Source of the DNA: Microbacterium sp. 10M-3C3
GTDB lineage: Bacteria; Actinomycetota; Actinomycetes; Actinomycetales; Microbacteriaceae
DNA length: 64,000 nucleotides
Reading direction: 5' to 3'
Assembly (NCBI RefSeq): GCF_003931875.1
Contig: NZ_CP034245.1
Span: 3,038,001-3,102,000 of the forward strand
Under the pieces are notes generated by a model. The model was not told the origin of the DNA. It saw only the letters and a program-made list of their open reading frames with translations, and did no database searches. Within the stretch, counting starts at the first letter, position 1, and every line of letters begins with the position of its first letter. The position numbers and the translations under genes are program-made. Of this stretch, positions 24,299 to 32,780 are shown piece after piece.

Positions 24299-26013
24299 GG
24301 CTCGCTCCGCTGTTGTTGCTGCTGCTCGGCCTGCGGGCCGTGCTCCTGCGGACCGTCGGACTGCTGCTGCTGCTCCTGCTGCTCGCGGCCGCTGCGGGGG
24401 CGGTCCAGCGGGGAGTGCGCGGGCTCCGGCTGGCCGTCGTAGATGATCGGGATCGCCTCGGTGACCGTGGCCGCCTGGTCGGCGACGAGCCCCGCGAGGC
24501 CGTGACCCTGTCCGTACTCGACGTGCGACGGCGCGGCGCCGCCGACGATCCACGTGTCCTTCGATCCGCCGCCCTGGCTGGAGTTCACGACGAGCTGCCC
24601 CTCGGGGAGCGCGACGCGGGTGAGCCCGCCGGGAAGCACCCACACGTCGTCGCCGTCGTTGACGGCGAACGGGCGGAGGTCGGCGTGGCGCGGCCGCATG
24701 CCGTCCTCGACGAGGGTCGGGATCGTCGAGAGCATCACGACCGGCTGCGCGATCCATCCGCGCGGGTCGGCGATCAGGCGCTTGCGGAGCTTGTCGAGCT
24801 CGGCGGGTGACGCGTCGGGTCCGACGACGAGCCCCTTGCCACCGGATCCGTCCACGGGCTTCACGACGAGCTCGTCGAGGCGGTCGAGCACCTCCTCGAG
24901 CGCGCCCGGGTCTTCCAGGCGCCACGTGTCGACGTTCTTGAGGATCGGCTCCTCCGCCAGGTAGTAGCGGATGAGGTCGGGCACGTAGGTGTAGAGGAGC
25001 TTGTCGTCGGCGACGCCGTTGCCGACGGCGTTGGCGATGGTGACGTTGCCGAGGCGCGCGGCGAGCATGAGGCCGGGGGCGCCGAGCATCGAGTCGGCGC
25101 GGAACTGCAGCGGGTCGAGGAAGTCGTCGTCGACGCGGCGGTAGATCACATCCACCCGCTGCGGCCCGCGCGTGGTGCGCATGAACACCTTGCCGCCCAC
25201 GCACAGCAGGTCGCGCCCTTCGACGAGCTCGACGCCCATGAGCCGGGCGAGGAGCGTGTGCTCGAAGTACGCGGAGTTGTAGACGCCGGGCGTCAGCACC
25301 ACGACGTTCGGGTCTTCGATCCCGCCGGGAGCCGACGCGCGCAGGGCCGCGAGCAGCTTGTTGGGGTAGTCGCCGACCGGCCGCACCCGCATCGAGACGA
25401 AGAGCTCGGGCAGGGTCTGCGCCATGACCCGGCGGTTGGAGATGACGTAGCTGACGCCCGAGGGAACGCGCACGTTGTCCTCGAGCACGCGCATCTCGCC
25501 GTGCTCGTCGCGGATGAGGTCGATGCCGGCGACCTGGATGCGCACGCCGTTGGCGCTGTGGATGCCCGCCGCCTGACGGTAGAAGTACTGCGACGAGGCG
25601 ATGAGCCGGGCCGGGAGGATGCCGTCGCGCACGACGTGCTGGCTGCCGTACGCGTCGTCGAGGAATGCCTCGAGCGCCTTCACGCGCTGCTTCACGCCCG
25701 CCTCGATGCGCGACCACTCGTCGAAGTCGATCACGCGCGGCACGGCGTCGAGGGGGAACGGTCGTTCCTCGCCGGCGAAGTCGAACGTGACGCCCTGCGC
25801 GAGGTAGGAGCTCGCGAGCGACTCGGTGCGCCCGCGCAGCTCCTCCTGCGTCATCTGCGCGAGCTGGCGGTACAGCTCGCGGTAGGCCTGCCGCGACTCG
25901 GCGGAGTCGCCCGGATGCGCCGGATCGGCGAACATCTCGTCGTAGGCCGGGATGCCCGACGGCGTCTTGCGCGGCGCCAGCGTGGAACCGTAGCCGTCGA
26001 ACAGGTCACCCAT
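24292..26013 (-). CDS. Circularly permuted type-2 ATP-grasp protein
   Basis: 573 residues. The N terminus YDEMFADPAHPGDSAESRQAYREL and segments IPARLIASSQYFYRQAAGIH, VLEDNVRVPSGVSYVISNR, VVLTPGVYNSAYFEHTLLARLMG, VVKPVDGSGGKGLVVGP and QGGGSKDTWIV are typical of the circularly permuted ATP-grasp family. This family is predicted to ligate amino groups to carboxylates using ATP. It is first in the triad with alpha-E and transglutaminase genes. The last 35 or so residues are a low-complexity tail rich in Gln (runs of 4-5 Q near 24309-24390), unusual for the family core. ATG 26013 begins the conserved MGDLFDGYG start. Confidence 0.9.
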   Translation of the reverse strand: MGDLFDGYGSTLAPRKTPSGIPAYDEMFADPAHPGDSAESRQAYRELYRQLAQMTQEELRGRTESLASSYLAQGVTFDFAGEERPFPLDAVPRVIDFDEWSRIEAGVKQRVKALEAFLDDAYGSQHVVRDGILPARLIASSQYFYRQAAGIHSANGVRIQVAGIDLIRDEHGEMRVLEDNVRVPSGVSYVISNRRVMAQTLPELFVSMRVRPVGDYPNKLLAALRASAPGGIEDPNVVVLTPGVYNSAYFEHTLLARLMGVELVEGRDLLCVGGKVFMRTTRGPQRVDVIYRRVDDDFLDPLQFRADSMLGAPGLMLAARLGNVTIANAVGNGVADDKLLYTYVPDLIRYYLAEEPILKNVDTWRLEDPGALEEVLDRLDELVVKPVDGSGGKGLVVGPDASPAELDKLRKRLIADPRGWIAQPVVMLSTIPTLVEDGMRPRHADLRPFAVNDGDDVWVLPGGLTRVALPEGQLVVNSSQGGGSKDTWIVGGAAPSHVEYGQGHGLAGLVADQAATVTEAIPIIYDGQPEPAHSPLDRPRSGREQQEQQQQSDGPQEHGPQAEQQQQQRSEPC

Positions 26014-26068
26014 GCCCCGAGCCTAATGCGGCGCGTATTGCGCGAGTGTTTCCGCGCACCGCCCGCGC

Positions 26069-26133
26069 CTCGCGAGAACGCGCGCTTGCACGGTTTCGGC
26101 GCCCCGGAGTGTGCACGGGCGTGTTCTCGCGAG
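26069..26133. repeat. Palindromic element family C, copy 1
   Basis: CTCGCGAGAAC (26069-26079) pairs with GTTCTCGCGAG (26123-26133). Further inside, GCGCGCTTGCAC faces GTGCACGGGCG. The same arms are at 34867-34927. It lies upstream of the ATP-grasp gene and at the 3' side of the small minus-strand frame. Confidence 0.8.
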
Positions 26134-26138
26134 CCGCG

Positions 26139-26387
26139 TCAGACGACGCGGAGCAGGTCGCCGTCCCACTCCCAGCGCGTGGCGAGGTCGGCCTCGACGG
26201 TGATGCGTCGGAGGTACTCGGCCACCGCGACTCCGCGCTCGTCGCCCGCGCCCACCGGCACGGGCTGCGCGTCGTCGTCGATCCAGCACGGCACGACCGC
26301 GGCCGCCACCGGCGACAGCGCCCGCACGAACTCGCCGTACATCTCGGCCACCGGGCTCTCCGCCGAGCGCCGCTCCGACGAGGACAT
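26139..26387 (-). pseudogene. Unrecognised small frame, probably a 5'-truncated gene
   Basis: 82 codons if started at ATG 26387. The C-terminal part (YGEFVRALSPVAAAVVPCW and WEWDGDLLRVV) has the G/C third-position pattern of a real gene, but I do not recognise the family. Its 5' end runs head-to-head into the CoA-transferase fragment with no room for promoters. Both are best explained as 3' remnants joined at a breakpoint near 26340-26385. The two frames share third codon positions, so base composition cannot decide exactly where each ends. Confidence 0.4.
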
Positions 26388-27417
26388 GTCGGTGTCGATG
26401 GCGCTGCGCGGCCGCGGCAAGGAGTCGATCACGATCGACCTCAAGACCGACGAGGGCCGCGACGTGCTCCTGGACCTCGTGTCGAAGGCCGACGTGCTCG
26501 TGGAGAACTACTCCGCGGGCGTCACGCGGCGCCTGCGCATCGACTGGGAGAGCGTCCGGGAGGTCAACCCGTCGCTCGTGTACACCTCCATTACCCGGTT
26601 CGGGTCGGACGACGACGGCGGCTCCAAGGCGATGGACACGATCGTGCAGGCGCTGAGCGGCCTCATGCTGACCGCCGGCAAGCCCGAGGATGCGCCGATC
26701 CGCTTCGGCTTGCCCCTCGGCGACCTCTCGGCGCCGCTGTTCGCCGTGATCGGCACGCTGTCGGCCCTCCTCGAGGTGCAGCGCGGCGGCCAGGGACAGC
26801 ACGTCGACGTGTCGATGCTCGGCGCGCTCACGTCGTTGGTCGCATGCGAGCCGTTCGACGCGTTCGAGTCGATGGGCATGCCCACGCGCACGGGCGACTG
26901 GGTGCCGCGCCCGGCGCCGTTCGGCACGTTCCGCGGCGAGGACGGGTGGTTCGCGCTGTGCGGGCCGACCGACGAGTTCGCCGCCGGCGTGTTCCGCGCG
27001 ATCGGCGCCCCCGAGCTGCTCGGGGATCCGCGCTTCGCCAAGCGCGACGCGCGCGTGCGCAACTCCGACGAGCTGCACGGCCTCATCGCGACGTGGGCGG
27101 CCGAGCATCCCGTCGCCGAGGCCGTCGACGCGCTCGCGCGCCACGGCGTGCCCGCCGCCCCGGTGCGCTCGCTCGCCGATGCCGTGCGCGACCCCGCGGT
27201 GCGTCGCCGGGGCGAGGTCGTGCCGCTGCCGCATCCGGTGTACGGCGAGAACGCCGATCTGTGGGGCACGGGAGTGCCGATCACGTTCAGCGACAGCACC
27301 GTGGGCTTCGACAAGCCCGCGCCGTACCTCGGCGCCGACACCGACAGCGTGCTGCGCGACCTCCTCGGCTACGAGTCGTCGCGCGTGGAGTCGCTGCGCG
27401 AGTCGGGGGTCGTGTGA
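26386..27417 (+). pseudogene. CaiB/BaiF family III CoA-transferase, N terminus missing
   Basis: 343 codons from ATG 26386. Clear family III CoA-transferase sequence is present: SITIDLKTDEGRDVLLDLV, DVLVENYSAGVTRRL, NPSLVYTSITRFG, the catalytic-Asp segment QHVDVSMLGAL, and WFALCGPTDEFAAG. Full-length members begin about 60-70 residues earlier with a VVDFG...GADVIKVE nucleotide-binding segment, which is absent. The upstream in-frame sequence is Ser/Thr/Arg-rich shadow coding. The GTGA overlap with the next gene shows an originally intact CoA-transferase/dehydratase operon. The truncation should abolish CoA binding, so I call it a pseudogene; a short functional variant is less likely. Confidence 0.65.
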
Positions 27418-28235
27418 CCCCGCCCGCGGTCGTCGGCGTCATCGGCCGCGACGTCCCGATCGAGATGATCGACGCCGCCGGCGCCGTGCCGCGTCGCCTC
27501 TCCGGCCGGACCGCCGAGGACACCGCGTTCGCGGTCGACGTGCTCGGGGAAGGCCTGGACCCCGCCGCCGCCGGCATCCTCACGACCGCGCTGCGACCGC
27601 CGGTGCCCCTCGCCGGCATCGCGTGCAGCACCGACAGCGACCTGTCGCTGCGCGTCTTCTACGCGCTGCGGGAGCTGCGGGCACGCGGCCACGCATTGCC
27701 CCCCGTGCAGCTCGTCGACATCCTGCACCTCCCCCGGCCGGCATCGCTCGCGTACGACCGGCGGCAGCTGGCCGCACTGAACGACGCGCTCGCCGAGTGG
27801 ACCGGACGCCCGGCGTCGCCGGAGGCCCTGGCGGATGCGGTCGACGCACGCCGGCGCGTGCGTGCGGGTCTGCTGCGGCTCGCCGCGGAGCGCCCGCGGC
27901 GCGGGTCGGCCGCGTTCTGGGCCGCGCGGCGCGCGGTCGACGACCTCCCCGCCGCCGACGCGGTCGCGCACGTCGCGGACGTGCTGCGACAGCCCGCGAG
28001 CGACGGGCCGGCCGGCACCCGGATGATCCTCACCGGCAGCGCCGACCTCGGCGCGGGAACCGCGGAGGCCCTCGAGGCCGCGGGCCTGCGCGTCGTCGGC
28101 GACGATCTGCCCGACGGCGAGACGGGGCTCGAGCTCGAGGCGGTCACGGCCGACCTCGACGGCCTCGCCGAGCGCGCCCAGCGCGACGACGCGACCCCCC
28201 ACCGGGGCTCCGCCCCCGAACGCGCGCGCCGGTTA
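27414..28235 (+). pseudogene. 2-hydroxyacyl-CoA dehydratase (HgdB/BcrC)-like fragment, C terminus lost
   Basis: The GTG start overlaps the CoA-transferase stop. The N terminus VVGVIGRDVPIEMIDAAGAVPRRLSG matches the 2-hydroxyglutaryl-CoA dehydratase/benzoyl-CoA reductase subunit family. GIACSTDSDLSLRVFYALREL corresponds to the cluster-ligand Cys region, and GSADLGAGTAEALEAAGLRVVGDDL to the mid-domain. After about residue 265 family-like sequence stops, and the frame runs on through arginine-rich noise into the next gene region. Full-length relatives are about 350-400 residues. The end coordinate is an estimate of where real coding stops. Confidence 0.55.
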
Positions 28236-28239
28236 CGCC

Positions 28240-28323
28240 GGCTCGTCGTCGGACGTAGGTCAGATCGAACGCGGGCGCATCCGCGGTCGCGGGGCGCCGC
28301 AGCCGCCCGATCCGTTCCCCCAT
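28240..28323 (-). pseudogene. 5' fragment resembling an alpha/beta hydrolase
   Basis: ATG 28323 opens MGERIGRLRRPATADAPAF then DLTYVRR, which resembles the N terminus of proline-iminopeptidase-like alpha/beta hydrolases. Sequence resemblance stops after about 27 codons, at the same place where the convergent dehydratase fragment degenerates. This supports a second breakpoint near 28240. Identification rests on a short segment and is tentative. Confidence 0.35.
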
Positions 28324-28370
28324 CCCGACAGTGTGCCCCGTCCGCACCTCTTCGCGCCCGCGTCGCGGCG

Positions 28371-28463
28371 CACGAACTCAGGCTGAGTGGACGACCGCCC
28401 GGCCCGCACCCGCGAATTTCTGCGGGTGCTCGGGCAGCGGAACCTGCTCAGCCTGAGTTCGTG
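28371..28463. terminator. Long nested hairpin (family E, copy 2)
   Basis: CACGAACTCAGGCTGAG (28371-28387) is perfectly complementary to 28447-28463. Inside, GCACCCGC faces GCGGGTGC. It lies just beyond the rocD stop (28485) and is probably its terminator. Confidence 0.8.
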
Positions 28464-28484
28464 ATGCGTCGTGCGGGGGGTGCG

Positions 28485-29702
28485 TCATGCCGTGAGGACG
28501 TGCTTGAGCTGCTCCACCGCCCAGTCGAGCTCGGTCGCGCGGATCGTCAGCGGCGGCGCGATGCGGATGGTCTGGCCGTGCGTGTCCTTCACGAGCACGC
28601 CGCGCGCGAGCAGCCGCTCGGCGACCTCGCGGCCCGTGCCGACGGCGGGGTCGATGTCGACGCCCGCCCACAGGCCCGCCACCCGCACGGCCGTGACGCC
28701 GTGGCCGACGAGGTCGGCGAGCTTGGCCTCGAGGTGCTCGCCGAGGGCCGCGGCCCGGGTCTGGAACTCGCCCGACGCGAGCATCTCGACCACGCGCAGG
28801 CCCACGGCCGACGCGAGCGGGTTGCCGCCGAACGTCGAGCCGTGCTCGCCGGGGCGGATGACCCCGAGCACGTCGCGGTCGGCGACGACGGCCGACAGCG
28901 GCAGGATGCCGCCGCCGAGGGCCTTGCCGAGGAGGTACACATCGGGCACGACGCCCTCGCGGTCGCACGCGAAGGTCGTGCCGACGCGGCCGAGGCCCGA
29001 CTGGATCTCGTCGGCGATGAACAGCACGTTCTCGCGCGTGCAGATCTCCCGCACCGCGCGCAGGTATCCCTCGGGCGGGATCACGACGCCCGCCTCGCCC
29101 TGGATCGGCTCGATGAGCACCGCGGCGGTGTTCTCGTCGATCGCCGCCTCGATCGCGGATGCGTCGCCGTAGGGCACGTGCACGAATCCGGGCGCGAACG
29201 GGCCGAAGTCGTTCCGCGCCGTCGGGTCGTCGCTGAAGCCCACGATCGTCGTGGTGCGGCCGTGGAAGTTGCCGTCCGCGACGACGACGGTCGCCGCATC
29301 CGGCCGGATGCCCTTCACGCGGTACCCCCACGCGCGGGCGACCTTGATGCCGGTCTCGACGGCCTCGGCGCCGGTGTTCATGGGCAGCACGAGGTCTTTG
29401 CCGCACAGCTCGGCGAGCGCCGCGGCGAACGGGCCCAGCCGGTCGTTGTGGTACGCGCGGCTCGTGAGGGTCAGGCGGTTCAGCTGCTCCTGGGCGGCTG
29501 TCACGATCGCGGGATGGCCGTGGCCGAAGTTCAGCGCCGAGTAGGCCGAGAGCAGGTCGAGGTAGCGCTTGCCCTCGACGTCGGTCACCCACGCCCCCTC
29601 GCCCTGCGCGATGACGACGGGCAGCGGGGAGTAGTTGGACGCGAGGTGCGCGCCCTCGTCGGCGATGAGGCGGGCCGTGCCGCTGTCGATGCTCGTGCTC
29701 AT
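28485..29702 (-). CDS. rocD: Ornithine--oxo-acid transaminase
   Basis: Converts ornithine and 2-oxoglutarate to glutamate-5-semialdehyde and glutamate (PLP, cytoplasm). 405 residues of a class III aminotransferase. The PLP lysine is Lys260 in LLGKALGGGILP, with FIADEIQSGLGRVG before it and GSTFGGNPLASAVGLRVVEML after it. ASNYSPLPVVIAQGEGAWVTDVEGKRYLDLLSAYSALNFGHGHP is characteristic of RocD rather than ArgD. ATG 29702 overlaps the stop of the dimethylargininase gene. With putA in the same window, ornithine-derived semialdehyde can flow to glutamate. Confidence 0.93.
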   Translation of the reverse strand: MSTSIDSGTARLIADEGAHLASNYSPLPVVIAQGEGAWVTDVEGKRYLDLLSAYSALNFGHGHPAIVTAAQEQLNRLTLTSRAYHNDRLGPFAAALAELCGKDLVLPMNTGAEAVETGIKVARAWGYRVKGIRPDAATVVVADGNFHGRTTTIVGFSDDPTARNDFGPFAPGFVHVPYGDASAIEAAIDENTAAVLIEPIQGEAGVVIPPEGYLRAVREICTRENVLFIADEIQSGLGRVGTTFACDREGVVPDVYLLGKALGGGILPLSAVVADRDVLGVIRPGEHGSTFGGNPLASAVGLRVVEMLASGEFQTRAAALGEHLEAKLADLVGHGVTAVRVAGLWAGVDIDPAVGTGREVAERLLARGVLVKDTHGQTIRIAPPLTIRATELDWAVEQLKHVLTA

Positions 29703-30583
29703 CGCTGCACTCCGCGCAGCTCGAGCGTGCAGCACTTGATGCCGCCGCCGCCCAGCAGCAGCTCCGACAGGTCGACGAGCACCGGCGTGTAACCGCGCTC
29801 GCGCAACTGCGCCTCGAACCCGGTCGCGCGCGGCGAGATGATGACGTTGCGCCCGTCACTCGCGGAGTTCAGGCCGAAGACCGCGCCGTCGGCATCCGAG
29901 ACCTGGATGGCGTCGGGGTAGCGCTCGCGGAGGATGCCCTGGCTGCGCTCGTCGAACGCGGCCGGCAGGTACGCGATGGTCGCCCGCTCGACGCCGCTCG
30001 GGCCCTCGACGGGATCGAGCACGGCGATCGCGGTGTCGAGGTGGTAGAAGCGCGGGTCGGTGAGGGTGAGCGACACGACCTCGCGGCCGAACACCTCGCC
30101 CACCTCGCGGTGGCTGTCGCCGGTGGAGCGGAAGCCCGTGCCGGCGAGGATCGTGTCGCCGACGAGGAGGAAGTCGCCTTCGCCCTCGTTCACTTCGGCC
30201 GGCTCGACGACCTCGTAGCCGTTCGCGCGGAACCACTCCATGAACGCCGGACCCTCGGGCACGCGCTCGGCGAAGCGGAACTTCGCGCCGTACGCGATGC
30301 CGTCGATGAGGAAGCCGCCGTTGGCCGTGTAGACCATGTCGGGCAGGCCCTCGAGCGGGTCGATGAGCTCGACCTCGTGGCCGAGCGCCAGGTACGTGTC
30401 GTACAGCGTCTGCCACTGCCGCAGGGCCTTGGCGGTGTCGGTGGGCCGGGTCGGCTCCATCCACGGGTTGATGCTGTAGCTCACCGTGAAGTGCTCCGGG
30501 CGGCACATGAGGTACTTCCGGTGCTGCTGGATGCGGCCGCTCGTCGCGGTGTCGGCGGGGGCGAGAGATTCGTGCGTGGACAT
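29699..30583 (-). CDS. ddaH: Dimethylargininase / arginine-deiminase-fold amidinohydrolase
   Basis: 294 residues of the amidinotransferase superfamily. The Cys nucleophile is in GGGGIKCCTLELRG (about residues 284-285), the catalytic His is near 181 in FYHLDTAI, and EGEGDFLLVGDTIL supplies the acidic pair. The short length fits dimethylargininase (methylarginine to citrulline) more than arginine deiminase. Position directly upstream of and coupled to rocD (ATGA overlap) shows a role in arginine/ornithine catabolism. Hydrolysis of arginine or N-methylarginines to citrulline is the known chemistry; which substrate applies here is inference. Confidence 0.85.
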   Translation of the reverse strand: MSTHESLAPADTATSGRIQQHRKYLMCRPEHFTVSYSINPWMEPTRPTDTAKALRQWQTLYDTYLALGHEVELIDPLEGLPDMVYTANGGFLIDGIAYGAKFRFAERVPEGPAFMEWFRANGYEVVEPAEVNEGEGDFLLVGDTILAGTGFRSTGDSHREVGEVFGREVVSLTLTDPRFYHLDTAIAVLDPVEGPSGVERATIAYLPAAFDERSQGILRERYPDAIQVSDADGAVFGLNSASDGRNVIISPRATGFEAQLRERGYTPVLVDLSELLLGGGGIKCCTLELRGVQR

Positions 30584-30719
30584 ACGGCTCCTCGAGATAC
30601 GCGCGGCGGACGCTGTCCTCTGGCCCGGCGGCCCTTCGACTCGCGCGGGCGAGGAAAGGTCGGCACGGGCACGCCGCGTCCATTGTGCCACGACCACCCC
30701 ATTCCGCCTCCGCGCGCCC

Positions 30720-30764
30720 GCACCGATCCGCCTCTCCGCGTCGCCGCACGGGGCCGATCGGTGC
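30720..30764. terminator. Inverted repeat downstream of the nucleoside hydrolase gene
   Basis: GCACCGATC (30720-30728) pairs perfectly with GATCGGTGC (30756-30764). It lies 3' of the nucleoside-hydrolase stop (30790, minus strand) and upstream of the dimethylargininase gene, so it is a probable terminator. The rest of 30584-30789 shows no gene. Confidence 0.5.
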
Positions 30765-30789
30765 CCAGGAACAGCGGCGGGTCGGGACG

Positions 30790-31728
30790 TCAGGCGCGCC
30801 AGGCGCGACGGGCGAGGCCCCCGACGAGGCGCTCGGCGGCCGAGCCGGCCACGGCGTCGACCACGAGGTGCCGTCCGTTCGCGGCCGGTGCGAGCACGGT
30901 GCGCCCACGCTCTTCGCCCGCTTCGATCACGCGCACCCGGCCGCGGCGCGCGGCCACCTCCGCCGCGGGGTCGGCGAGCAGGATCGCGGCGAGCGGATCG
31001 TGCAGTGCGCACGCGCGGTCGCCGTACACACCGAGGTAGAAGTCGAGGTAGAAGTCGAGCATCGACCGGAGGGCCCGCGGCACGGCACCGCCGACGGCGC
31101 CGAGGCGGTCGGCGTCGGCCTCGGTCAGCCGCTGCGGCATCGTGGCATCCAACGGCACGAGCGCGAGCTCCCAGTCCGCGCTGAAGACGACGGCGGCCGC
31201 CTCGACGTCGTGCCCGATGTTCGCCTCGGCGAACGGCGTGATGTTGCCGCGGTGCGCGAACGCCCCGCCCATGATCGTGACGCGGCCGAGCGCGGGCACC
31301 AGCTCGGGGTGCACGTCGACGAAGGCCGCCAGATTCGTGAGCGGACCGAGCGCCAGCACCTCGAGCCCCGGATGCTGCGCCACGAGGTCGGCCAGGAGGG
31401 TCACCGCGTCGCGCGGGTCGGGCCGGCGCTCGCCCGGGGTTCCGGCGGTGCCGCCGACGCCGTCGTGCCCGTGGACGTGCGGCGCGCCGCCCGCGAACGC
31501 GCCGGCGCGCGCGTCGTGGGCGCCGATCGCGACGGGCACGTCGTGCACGCCGGCGGCCGTCAGCAGCGCGAGGGTGTTCTCGGCGGCCTGCGCGGCGGCG
31601 ACGTTGCCCGAGACGGTGCCGACGCCGACGATCCGCACGCCCGGATCGGAGAGAAGGTAGGCGAGGGCGAGGGCGTCGTCGACACCCGTGTCGCAGTCGA
31701 CGAAGACGGGACGGGGCGCGGCGCTCAT
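30790..31728 (-). CDS. Nucleoside hydrolase (IunH family)
   Basis: Cleaves the N-glycosidic bond of ribonucleosides to base and ribose. 312 residues. The Ca-binding signature DCDTGVDDALAL is at residues 11-22, and other metal and substrate segments are LALGPLTNLAAF, VTIMGGAFAHRGNITPFAEANIGHD and CALHDPLAAIL. Coupled to an upstream ribokinase by ATGA overlap (31725-31728), giving a nucleoside-to-ribose-5-phosphate salvage module. Base preference cannot be told. Confidence 0.9.
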   Translation of the reverse strand: MSAAPRPVFVDCDTGVDDALALAYLLSDPGVRIVGVGTVSGNVAAAQAAENTLALLTAAGVHDVPVAIGAHDARAGAFAGGAPHVHGHDGVGGTAGTPGERRPDPRDAVTLLADLVAQHPGLEVLALGPLTNLAAFVDVHPELVPALGRVTIMGGAFAHRGNITPFAEANIGHDVEAAAVVFSADWELALVPLDATMPQRLTEADADRLGAVGGAVPRALRSMLDFYLDFYLGVYGDRACALHDPLAAILLADPAAEVAARRGRVRVIEAGEERGRTVLAPAANGRHLVVDAVAGSAAERLVGGLARRAWRA

Positions 31729-32603
31729 GCGGTCACCGGGTACGTGTCGAGGGCCGACAGCGCGGGCTGCGAGCGCTCGTCGGCGACCGCTGCGGCGCCC
31801 ACCGCGCATGCGCGCTGCAGGGCGGCGGCGGGGTCGTCGCCGCGGACGAGGCCGAGCACGAGCGCGGCGGAGAACGCATCGCCCGCGCCGACGGTGTTGC
31901 GCACCGTCGTCGGGACGGCCGCGGCACGGGCGATCTCCTCGCCGCGGCGCAGCAGGCGCGCGCCGTCGGCGCCGAGGGAGATCGCGAGGAGCGGCGCGTC
32001 GTGCACGTCCGGCAGCTGCGCGTACTCGGTCTCGTTGACGATCACGAGGTCGGCGCGCGCGATCAGCTCGGCGGGCACGGGGCGCCCGGGCGCCGCGTTG
32101 AGCGCGAAGAATCCGCGGGTGCCCCGCGCGGCGGCGAGCAGCACGTCGTCGCCGACCTCCAGCTGCACGAGCACGGGGGCGTCGGGGTCGAGCCGCACGG
32201 CGCCGGGGTCGATCGCGGCGTTCGCGCCGGGGCACACGACGATCGAGTTCTCCCCCGTCGCATCCACGACGATGAGCGCCGTGCCGGTCGCGGCCGCGAC
32301 CGTCTGCACGCGCGACACGTCGACGCCGGCGGATGCCAGCGCCTCGCGCGAGAGCGCGCCGTCGGCGTCGTCGCCCACCGCGCCGGCGAGCGCCACGCTC
32401 GCCCCCAGCCGCGCGGCGGCAATGGCCTGGTTGGCGCCCTTGCCGCCCGGCCCGCGCGAGAGGACGCCGTCGGCCACCGTCTCACCCGGTCCGGGAGCGC
32501 GGTGCACGCGCGCGGTCACGTCGACGTTGATCGCCCCGACGACGCTCAGCCGCACGGCGCTCTGCGATCGCGGATGGGGAACGGGATCGGCATCACGAGG
32601 CAC
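31725..32603 (-). CDS. rbsK: Ribokinase (PfkB family)
   Basis: Phosphorylates ribose to ribose-5-phosphate. About 292 residues. PfkB signature 1 is RGPGGKGANQAIAAARLG (residues 49-66) and signature 2 is NTVGAGDAFSAAL, with the catalytic Asp, near residue 241. GTG 32603 is chosen because GAGGAGA lies 9 nt upstream; GTG 32555 (RLSVVGAINVDV) would remove 16 non-conserved residues. The partner gene is the nucleoside hydrolase, so the ribose probably comes from nucleosides. Confidence 0.88.
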   Translation of the reverse strand: MPRDADPVPHPRSQSAVRLSVVGAINVDVTARVHRAPGPGETVADGVLSRGPGGKGANQAIAAARLGASVALAGAVGDDADGALSREALASAGVDVSRVQTVAAATGTALIVVDATGENSIVVCPGANAAIDPGAVRLDPDAPVLVQLEVGDDVLLAAARGTRGFFALNAAPGRPVPAELIARADLVIVNETEYAQLPDVHDAPLLAISLGADGARLLRRGEEIARAAAVPTTVRNTVGAGDAFSAALVLGLVRGDDPAAALQRACAVGAAAVADERSQPALSALDTYPVTA

Positions 32604-32684
32604 GCTCCATTGTCTCCTCTCCGCACCCGTGCCCCCCGCTCGCCGGAAGGGGAGGGCGGCGACGAGGCGGACCGAGCGGGTATC

Positions 32685-32708
32685 GATAGTTGACAAAGCT
32701 CAACTATC
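32685..32708. promoter_or_regulatory. Inverted repeat overlapping TTGACA, probable operator
   Basis: GATAGTTGA (32685-32693) and TCAACTATC (32700-32708) form a 9-bp perfect inverted repeat with a 6-bp spacer. A consensus -35 TTGACA (32690-32695) overlaps it. It lies between the divergent rbsK and MFS genes and is AT-rich against its surroundings. A TetR/MarR-type repressor is expected, but none is adjacent. Confidence 0.6.
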
Positions 32709-32780
32709 ATATGGATACGCCTCCGCGCGGGTCACCCGCCGCGCTCCGGAGCCGCCGACCTTCATCCCTTGCGAGGAACC

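Noticed and set aside
26046..29792. A 1248-codon plus-strand fusion protein
   Set aside because: Only 27414 to about 28235 resembles a protein family; upstream it is a shadow of the CoA-transferase fragment, and downstream it is antisense to rocD.
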